Source of the DNA: RGIG2560 sp964418385
GTDB taxonomy: Bacteria; Patescibacteriota; Microgenomatia; UBA1400; PJMF01
Assembly: GCA_964418385.1 (NCBI GenBank)
Contig: CAYQLH010000026.1
Span: forward strand, 1-12,436
DNA length: 12,436 bases
Direction: 5' to 3'
In this document: in pieces, positions 5,568 through 10,238 of the stretch
How positions within the stretch are numbered: position 1 is the stretch's first letter
Layout: each line of letters begins with the position of its first letter
The notes under the pieces: generated by a model
Told to the model about the DNA's origin: nothing
The model's input: only the letters and a program-made list of their open reading frames with translations
Databases searched by the model: none
Position numbers and translations under genes: made by a program

Positions 5568-6632
5568 TTACTTTTTTCTTATTAGCTCCCAGTTATCTAT
5601 ATCCTGCCAATCCAAATCCAAAATCGCTTCCTTTTTTATTCGCCAACTAGAATCAATACCATAAAAAAACCAGTTTCCCTCTTGATCAATCTGCGATTCT
5701 AAATTGAATTTAGTAAGAACCTTTTGCGCCACATTTTCCACCATATTATCAACCATCTCAGGCAAATGTGTATCAATGTCATCCGCACCCAAAGCAAAAG
5801 ATCGCATTTTGTATCGCAGCTCAAAGTCACTATTATTTATTTCCATAGGATTACCGCTCGGTATATACACACCCAGCATTGGTTTATTAACCATGCCACC
5901 ACTACCATCAGGTATTTCTCTTCTAGTTACTTGCAACCAATAATCACCCCTATACACAGGTCTCGTACAGATTTCAACAGTATGAATTAATGGCGATCGA
6001 TCAACACGTAATTCCACATAGTGAAGATTAGTATCTAAAGTTGGACACACCACTCGATGCTGACGCACTTCAATTTGCTCAACCGTTGGAATTGCACTCC
6101 ATAAAGACAAATTACTGTTAATTGTATAAGTTTTTCCATCAACAAGGACTCTCACATCATCACCGTCACCCCTTAGTTTTTCAACTCTGTGCCAACGAAG
6201 TGATACATCTCCACCAACACTTGCCAATGGCAAATCGACTAAAATAAAATTAATAAACGGCTGCCAATTACGATTATCCGCTTGAGCATCAACAGTAAAA
6301 TGCAACTTATCAACATTGTTGACATGAGTTAAAGACAGATTTACATCAGATATAGATCCACGAATAAAATACCGAAGTTGATGCTCTCCTTGTTCAAAAT
6401 GCAAAACATAATAATTTGTTTGCTTTTTTCCTCTTAACAAGTTTCCATTCCACGCCGCCGGTACAGTATACAGCTGCGCATTCTTAACAGGTGGAATTTC
6501 CCGAAATACCAAATTATCAATCTCAATCCTCATATGAGAACCAGAGCTGCAACTCGCACTAATGCACAAAACATACCACCCAGGATAGCTAACCCTAAAT
6601 GGAGCTACTTGAACCGTCTCGACCGTTACCAT
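5568..6632 (-). CDS. Hypothetical protein with two beta-sandwich-like modules (354 aa)
   Basis: Function unknown. The protein appears to contain two related beta-rich modules. Module 1 (about 18-92) runs GWYVL, RIEIDNLVFREIPP (35-48), then EQGEHQLRYFIRG (80-92). Module 2 (about 125-220) runs FILVDLPL, DDVRVLVDGKTYTI (158-171), then LHYVELRVDRSPLIHTV (203-219). In both, a strand ending in an Asp-Gly/Asn turn is followed by a G-x-H-type strand and an Arg-rich edge. This is the pattern of carbohydrate-binding or PA14-like jelly rolls; that link is inference. The C-terminal third (about 225-354) is different and ends in a Trp-rich charged tail. No signal peptide or membrane segment is visible, so a surface role would need another export route. 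The gene is AT-rich compared with its neighbours. Its own extended -10 box lies 8 nt before the ATG. Confidence 0.8.
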   Translation of the reverse strand: MVTVETVQVAPFRVSYPGWYVLCISASCSSGSHMRIEIDNLVFREIPPVKNAQLYTVPAAWNGNLLRGKKQTNYYVLHFEQGEHQLRYFIRGSISDVNLSLTHVNNVDKLHFTVDAQADNRNWQPFINFILVDLPLASVGGDVSLRWHRVEKLRGDGDDVRVLVDGKTYTINSNLSLWSAIPTVEQIEVRQHRVVCPTLDTNLHYVELRVDRSPLIHTVEICTRPVYRGDYWLQVTRREIPDGSGGMVNKPMLGVYIPSGNPMEINNSDFELRYKMRSFALGADDIDTHLPEMVDNMVENVAQKVLTKFNLESQIDQEGNWFFYGIDSSWRIKKEAILDLDWQDIDNWELIRKK

Positions 6633-6640
6633 AATAATAA

Positions 6641-6649
6641 ATTATACCA
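6641..6649 (-). promoter_or_regulatory. Extended -10 promoter, near-leaderless, of the 354-aa gene
   Basis: On the minus strand TGG-TATAAT (TATAAT at 6646-6641) is followed by eight nt (TTATTATT) and ATG at 6632. The -35 region is poor. The box lies in the 45-nt spacer behind the 67-aa gene, so the 354-aa gene can be transcribed on its own. Confidence 0.65.
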
Positions 6650-6677
6650 CACAATTCATGCTTTAAACATTGAAATG

Positions 6678-6881
6678 TCAATCGTTAATCATTTTAGCTT
6701 CACTTGTTGCATACCTCACTTTTCTCATTTCCTTCCAAAGTGCCAGTTCGTTTTTGCAAGCCACGTGTCGCCGTGTCAATTCAATTAGTTGCCTACCGGT
6801 TTTACACGCCCAATAACTAGATATTAACATCACTACTATCAATAACGACAATTCTACACAAAAGACAACGCTATTTCTCAT
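6678..6881 (-). CDS. Small single-pass membrane protein (67 aa)
   Basis: Unrecognised. The product has an N-terminal hydrophobic segment (about residues 5-24; VVFCVELSLLIVVMLISSYW) followed by a basic amphipathic stretch, TGRQLIELTRRHVACKNELA, likely helical. The chosen ATG lies inside the last codons of the preceding 59-aa gene (11-nt overlap) and has GGGAG about 7 nt upstream, so translation is probably coupled. A longer in-frame start at 6932 exists but would lie deep inside the upstream gene and add a hydrophilic tail ahead of the membrane segment. The two tandem small membrane proteins share the same topology and may form a complex. Small size and lack of a known family keep confidence moderate. 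Confidence 0.6.
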   Translation of the reverse strand: MRNSVVFCVELSLLIVVMLISSYWACKTGRQLIELTRRHVACKNELALWKEMRKVRYATSEAKMIND

Positions 6882-7050
6882 TTTTTTCTCCCAAAAATTT
6901 TTGCAATGATAACACCATATTGTAACATTCAACGTATCTATCTTTAGCTGTCATCATCAATGACACGTTAAAAGCCAACACGACCAACACAGTTATGTCC
7001 ACTATCAAAAATACTTTCAAAATCATTTCTCGCCTCTTTCGCCTATTCAT
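6871..7050 (-). CDS. Small single-pass membrane protein (59 aa)
   Basis: Unrecognised. It has a strongly basic N-terminus (MNRRKRREM), one hydrophobic segment at about residues 10-33, and a short tail with DRYVECYNMVLSLQKFLGEK that looks amphipathic helical. The positive-inside rule places the N-terminus in the cytoplasm. The ATG at 7050 is chosen because a TATAAT box ends 6 nt before it; the in-frame ATG at 7068 overlaps that box and cannot lie in the transcript. The stop codon overlaps the start of the 67-aa gene. It leads the AT-rich three-gene cassette bounded by repeat blocks B and C. A holin-like or toxin-like role is possible from size and topology only. Confidence 0.6.
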   Translation of the reverse strand: MNRRKRREMILKVFLIVDITVLVVLAFNVSLMMTAKDRYVECYNMVLSLQKFLGEKNEK

Positions 7051-7056
7051 GCATAC

Positions 7057-7065
7057 ATTATAACA
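7057..7065 (-). promoter_or_regulatory. Extended -10 promoter of the small membrane protein pair, leaderless
   Basis: On the minus strand TGT-TATAAT (TATAAT at 7062-7057) is followed by GTATGC and ATG at 7050. The start point is expected at or within a base or two of the ATG. No convincing -35 was found. Confidence 0.65.
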
Positions 7066-7117
7066 CACAATTTAAAAATAGTACCAATCAAATCAATTAC
7101 CTTTACTGTCAATCACA

Positions 7118-7227
7118 TGTCTACACTTTACGCCAAACCGTTGATAAACTTTTCATTTTGTCTACACCTCGTAGACAAACCACCAAAACTGTCCACACTT
7201 TCGCCAAAAGTGTTGACAAAGTCTACC
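7118..7227. repeat. Repeat block C: three units, direct repeat of block B
   Basis: Unit 1 is at 7118-7149 (TGTCTACACTTTACGCC...). Unit 2 is the hairpin TTTGTCTAC-ACCTC-GTAGACAAA (7157-7179). Unit 3 (7191-7219) is the 12-bp imperfect hairpin around CGCCA. Positions 7183-7227 are identical to 5456-5500. Compared with the block B hairpin, both arms changed in step (CAAC to CTAC, GTTG to GTAG), so pairing is kept. Confidence 0.9.
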
Positions 7228-7325
7228 GCTAACTTTGTCAAATTTTCCGTAATTTCGGTCCTAGAAATCAATTCTAGAGCCAACTTGAAACATTTTTCCG
7301 CAACTTCGGCTCTACGCCTGGAAAC
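7228..7325. repeat. Two degenerate 51-bp tandem repeats with alternative hairpins, downstream of dnaB
   Basis: TTTTCCGTAATTTCGGTC (from 7243) and TTTTCCGCAACTTCGGCT (from 7294) are spaced 51 bp apart and differ at a few transitions. CTAGAA-ATCAA-TTCTAG (7261-7277) and the arms TAGAGCC (7275-7281) / GGCTCTA (7308-7314) share bases, so they are mutually exclusive stems. The stretch lies just behind the dnaB stop and may serve as its 3' end, although no long U-run follows. Confidence 0.5.
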
Positions 7326-8651
7326 TCAGATCACGTCGTTGTGCGTCACGTCCAAATCCGCAAACCGCATCTTGTTGCCAATAAACGCCACCGCCACGTC
7401 ACCCACGGGCCCGTTGCGGTGCTTGGCAACTTTGACGTTCACAATATCCCGCACGTCGTCGTTTTTGCGGTACAAAAACATCACCACGTCCGCGTCCTGC
7501 TCAATACTGCCCGACTCCCGTAAATCTGAAAGCTGCGGCACCTTATCGCCACCGCGATTTTCTACCTGGCGTGACAGCTGCGACAGCGCCAAAACCGGAA
7601 TTTTCAGCTCTCGAGCGATGTTTTTGAGTCCTTGAGAAATTTCCGATACTTCCTGCACCCGATTATCCTTAGTCCGCCCGTGCGCCAACTGCAAATAATC
7701 CACGATCAGAATGTCAATGTGCTGTTGCATCATCAGCCGCCGTGCCTGGGTACGCATATCAAAAATCGACACTCCAGGTGTATCGTCAATAAAAATATCC
7801 GCCTCCGCCAGCACGCCCATCGCCTCCGAAATCTTGGGAATGTCAAAATCCGCCGTTAAACGGCCTGTTTTCAGCTTAAAAGCATCCACATCCGCTTGAT
7901 TGACTATTAAACGATCTACCAGCTCTTCTCGGCTCATTTCCAGCGAAAAAAAAGCCACTTTTTTCTTGTGCTGAATCGCCAGGTGACTGGCAATATTAAG
8001 CGCAAATGCCGTTTTGCCTGTTGCCGGCCGCGCCGCCAAAATAATCAAATTTGCCGGATGCATTCCAGAAAGAATATTATCCACGCCCGCCAAACCCGTC
8101 GGTAAACCTTGGAAAGCCGCTCCTGAACGCTGAATTTGCTCAATTCGATTAAAACTCTCCTCCAAAGTGTCTTTGATGTGCACAAATTTCTGTCCCTCGC
8201 GCGACATCGACACGTCAAAAATCTCGTGCTCCGCCTGATCCATCAACTCCTGCACCGCTTTGCCGTCGTCAAAACCCATCTCTGACATCTGCGCGCCCAA
8301 CGCAATCAAACGTCGCCTGGTCGCCATTTCTTTCACAATACTCGCATATGTCGCCGCGTTCGCGCTCGAAAGCGTGTCATTAGCTAATTCTGCCAGGCGA
8401 GCCGTACCACCCACTTTTTTCAATTCTTTATTTTTTTTGAGCTGATCCGAAAGCGTTACCGCATCAATGGGTTTATTTTGCTCGTAAAGCTCACGCATCG
8501 CCTTGTAAATCAACTGATGCTCCAGCGAATAAAAGTTGTCTTCGGTGACAATATCCGCCACCTTAAAGATGGCGTCACCATCAATCATAATCGCCCCTAA
8601 AAGCGATTTTTCCGCATCTAAGTCTTGTGGTGGCAACTTCGCGTCCAACAT
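7326..8651 (-). CDS. dnaB: Replicative DNA helicase DnaB
   Basis: DnaB is the hexameric 5'-3' helicase at the replication fork. The 441-aa product has the usual length and both domains. The N-terminal primase-interacting domain is at about 8-110 (PPQDLDAEKSLLGAIM, DAVTLSDQL). The RecA-like motor follows the linker helix. Visible motifs are Walker A ARPATGKT (207-214, where ARPSMGKT is more usual), SLEMSREELVDR (236-247), Walker B ILIVDYLQL (314-322), ALSQLSRQVE (355-364), DLRESGSIEQDADVV (376-390) and KHRNGP (410-415), which supplies the arginine-finger region. It contains no intein. The ATG is directly adjacent to the stop of the upstream hydrolase gene (no spacer) with a weak AGGA site, so it depends on the hydrolase promoter. 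It ends in TGA. Confidence 0.97.
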   Translation of the reverse strand: MLDAKLPPQDLDAEKSLLGAIMIDGDAIFKVADIVTEDNFYSLEHQLIYKAMRELYEQNKPIDAVTLSDQLKKNKELKKVGGTARLAELANDTLSSANAATYASIVKEMATRRRLIALGAQMSEMGFDDGKAVQELMDQAEHEIFDVSMSREGQKFVHIKDTLEESFNRIEQIQRSGAAFQGLPTGLAGVDNILSGMHPANLIILAARPATGKTAFALNIASHLAIQHKKKVAFFSLEMSREELVDRLIVNQADVDAFKLKTGRLTADFDIPKISEAMGVLAEADIFIDDTPGVSIFDMRTQARRLMMQQHIDILIVDYLQLAHGRTKDNRVQEVSEISQGLKNIARELKIPVLALSQLSRQVENRGGDKVPQLSDLRESGSIEQDADVVMFLYRKNDDVRDIVNVKVAKHRNGPVGDVAVAFIGNKMRFADLDVTHNDVI

Positions 8652-9311
8652 TTATTTTCCTGGCTCCAAAACCACAATCTCCGTCTCTTCTGGCAGACGT
8701 ACTTTTTGCACTTCCAGTTTTTTCACCGGTTGCGGCGCAATCCCATACTCGTTAAAAAAGCTTTCAATGGGTGCAATTTGCCCAAATGCCTCTGGAGAAT
8801 GCAACGGCGTGCGGTAATGCATCGGAATGAAATATTTCGGCTCGAGCTGATTCATCACTTCCACCGCCAACTTAGCATCAATGGTAAAATGACCGCCCAC
8901 CGGGCACAGGAGCACATCCACCTCGCCAATTTGCCCCAACTGCGCTTCCGTCAATTTGTGTCCCAAGTCCCCCAGATGACACACGCTCACGCCGTCCATC
9001 AAAACCGTAAAAATCGTATTTGGTCCGCGCACTGCGCCATCTTTGTCATCATGCCAAGACTCCGTCCCAAAAACCGAAATCCCCCGTGTCTCATAGTCGC
9101 CTGGGACGCGGATCACCATCGGTTCCCCACCGCTGGCTGTCTTGATCCGTGACCACGCGTTGTGATCATTGTGATCATGCGAAATTGTCACTACATCCGC
9201 CGTTTGTTTACCCATGACCAAACCTACACTCTCGTCATAAGGATCCATGATCACCGATCCCAGTTTGTTTTTGAGTTTAAAGCACGAATGCCCCAGATAA
9301 GTTATTTCCAT
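8652..9311 (-). CDS. Metallo-beta-lactamase-fold hydrolase, UPF0173 type
   Basis: This is a predicted metal-dependent hydrolase of the UPF0173 group; the substrate is unknown. The 219-aa protein starts MEITYLGHSCFKL, the typical first strand and loop. It carries the metal motif SHDHNDHN (His45, His47, Asp49, His50), then HLGDLGH (112-118) with Asp115, GGHFTID with His141, and PMHYRT with His165. The set of ligands looks complete, so it should be active. ATG at 9311 is chosen over the in-frame GTG at 9317 because AAAGGTGG lies just upstream at proper spacing and would overlap the GTG. It is the first gene of a unit with dnaB. No signal peptide is present. Confidence 0.93.
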   Translation of the reverse strand: MEITYLGHSCFKLKNKLGSVIMDPYDESVGLVMGKQTADVVTISHDHNDHNAWSRIKTASGGEPMVIRVPGDYETRGISVFGTESWHDDKDGAVRGPNTIFTVLMDGVSVCHLGDLGHKLTEAQLGQIGEVDVLLCPVGGHFTIDAKLAVEVMNQLEPKYFIPMHYRTPLHSPEAFGQIAPIESFFNEYGIAPQPVKKLEVQKVRLPEETEIVVLEPGK

Positions 9312-9332
9312 ATCCACCTTTCGTCACTTCCG

Positions 9333-9341
9333 ATTATACCA
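9333..9341 (-). promoter_or_regulatory. Extended -10 promoter of the hydrolase-dnaB unit
   Basis: On the minus strand TGG-TATAAT (TATAAT at 9338-9333) lies 21 nt before the ATG at 9311, giving a leader of roughly 14 nt that holds the AAAGGTGG ribosome site. The -35 is weak. Confidence 0.65.
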
Positions 9342-9360
9342 GATTTTCTACCAAAAAGCT

Positions 9361-9374
9361 GACCAAATTTGGTC
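9361..9374. promoter_or_regulatory. 14-bp perfect palindrome in divergent spacer
   Basis: GACCAAATTTGGTC lies between the divergent promoters of the hydrolase-dnaB unit and the 162-aa gene. It is upstream of both -10 boxes, so a bound dimer could act on either. No regulator can be named. Confidence 0.4.
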
Positions 9375-9418
9375 GCATCTAACTGCAATTTCGGTACTCA
9401 TTTTGCCAATCTTAGTGA

Positions 9419-9424
9419 TATAAT
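9419..9424 (+). promoter_or_regulatory. Extended -10 box of the 162-aa gene
   Basis: TGA-TATAAT (9416-9424) precedes the ATG at 9463 by 38 nt, leaving a ~31-nt leader with a full Shine-Dalgarno. ATTTTGCCA about 9 nt upstream of TGA is shared with the promoter of the 63-aa gene. Confidence 0.6.
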
Positions 9425-9462
9425 CGGGATCGTTCTTACACATTTAAAAGGAGGTGATTGCG

Positions 9463-9951
9463 ATGCATCGGCGTCACAGTCCAAACGCTATCGTCCTCGA
9501 TTTCGGGCACATGGGCGGTTCCTGGGAACTTGAAAATGCTGGTTCTATCGGCGATCTTACGCGTTTTGTGCTCGAGCACAAATATCTCGAGCGGGATTAT
9601 TTTATCCTGGCGCAAGATTACTCATATTTCCACATTCTGGATCACTTTACCATCCACACCATGCATAATCTGCGCCTGATCAACGCTACGCCGCGTCTGG
9701 GACTTGTGCTCGACGCTGCCAAGCAAATGCTTGTGGAGCAACAACGCGATTTAAACGCCACTCTCATTTGTCACCAGGCGGTACTGACGTCAGCCATCCG
9801 AGTTGGCAGTCGGTACGGACTCACGCTCACTCCACCCCAAGATCCGCTGCCGGCAGATTTTCATCCCGGCTGTCACCACTGGGTTCACCGCCACGCTTAT
9901 CACTGGCGGATTTATCGTTACTTTCGTCGCGATGTCAATCTGCTGTTGTAA
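9463..9951 (+). CDS. Hypothetical protein with His/aromatic-rich C-terminus (162 aa)
   Basis: I do not recognise it. The 162-aa protein has no signal peptide or membrane segment. The N-terminal part alternates short strands and helices (NAIVLDFGHM at 8-17, LTRFVLEHKYLERDYFILAQ at 32-51). The C-terminus is packed with His and aromatics (HPGCHHWVHRHAYHW at 134-148), which could bind metal or RNA. The start is decided by AAAGGAGGTGAT (9447-9458), a 12-nt perfect complement of the 16S 3' tail in this window, 8 nt from GGAGG to ATG. The in-frame GTG at 9454 lies inside that site and is rejected. It is a single-gene unit with its own extended -10 box and a strong terminator. The expression signals suggest a well-translated protein. 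Confidence 0.8.
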   Translation: MHRRHSPNAIVLDFGHMGGSWELENAGSIGDLTRFVLEHKYLERDYFILAQDYSYFHILDHFTIHTMHNLRLINATPRLGLVLDAAKQMLVEQQRDLNATLICHQAVLTSAIRVGSRYGLTLTPPQDPLPADFHPGCHHWVHRHAYHWRIYRYFRRDVNLLL

Positions 9952-9956
9952 GAACT

Positions 9957-9989
9957 GCCCTTTCGCGTGTCAAACGCGAAAGGGCTTTT
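9957..9989 (+). terminator. Strong intrinsic terminator
   Basis: GCCCTTTCGCG (9957-9967) pairs perfectly over 11 bp with CGCGAAAGGGC (9975-9985) around loop TGTCAAA, followed by TTTT. It begins 5 nt behind the stop of the 162-aa gene. Confidence 0.9.
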
Positions 9990-10065
9990 GCTATTATCCC
10001 TATCTTCATCGTTTTTGTTCACCTTTCGTACCCACAAGCTTTCAACATCATACCAAAATGCTCAA

Positions 10066-10085
10066 AATGTTACACGTGTAACATT
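10066..10085. promoter_or_regulatory. 20-bp perfect palindrome, candidate operator
   Basis: AATGTTACACGTGTAACATT is fully self-complementary. Its half-site TGTAAC recurs in the gapped palindrome TTACA-ATT-TGTAA at 10108-10120. Between them lies TATAAT (10102-10107), so the pair brackets a possible upstream promoter of the membrane-anchored protein gene. Confidence 0.6.
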
Positions 10086-10101
10086 GCAAATTTCCAGGCA
10101 T

Positions 10102-10107
10102 TATAAT
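10102..10107 (+). promoter_or_regulatory. Possible upstream -10 box between two palindromes
   Basis: TATAAT lies 131 nt before the ATG at 10239. The 20-bp palindrome covers its -35 region and the 13-bp palindrome covers the expected start point near 10114. This is a typical arrangement for repression but is only suggested by position. Confidence 0.35.
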
Positions 10108-10139
10108 TTACAATTTGTAACATTTTTACACTTCTGTTC

Positions 10140-10192
10140 ACATTTTATCTACATTTTGTATACATTTTTTGTACAATTTTCTACATTCTCGC
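10140..10192. repeat. 11-bp phased direct repeats (ACATTTTnTnT)
   Basis: ACATTTTATCT, ACATTTTGTAT, ACATTTTTTGT, ACAATTTTCT and ACATTCTCGC start at 10140, 10151, 10162, 10173 and 10183. Looser copies start at 10120 and 10128. The ~11-bp step places the T-tracts on one face of the helix, which favours bent DNA or cooperative binding just upstream of the -35 region of the next gene. Confidence 0.65.
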
Positions 10193-10202
10193 ATTCACAC
10201 GC

Positions 10203-10231
10203 TTGCATTTCCTATTTACTTATATTATAAT
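10203..10231 (+). promoter_or_regulatory. Leaderless promoter of the membrane-anchored protein gene
   Basis: TTGCAT (10203-10208), a 17-nt spacer and TATAAT (10226-10231) are followed by AACTTTT and the ATG at 10239. The 7-nt gap places the transcription start at the start codon. Confidence 0.7.
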
Positions 10232-10238
10232 AACTTTT

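Noticed and set aside
4109..7227. CRISPR array
   Set aside because: Units are irregularly spaced, diverged and separated by genes. There are no uniform spacers and no cas genes.
5349..7227. Integron attC sites
   Set aside because: The arms lack the RYYYAAC/GTTRRRY core sites and no integrase gene is present. Only the cassette-like logic is similar.
9312..9317. GTG start adding two codons to the hydrolase
   Set aside because: It overlaps the AAAGGTGG ribosome site, and the family normally begins at MEITYLGH.
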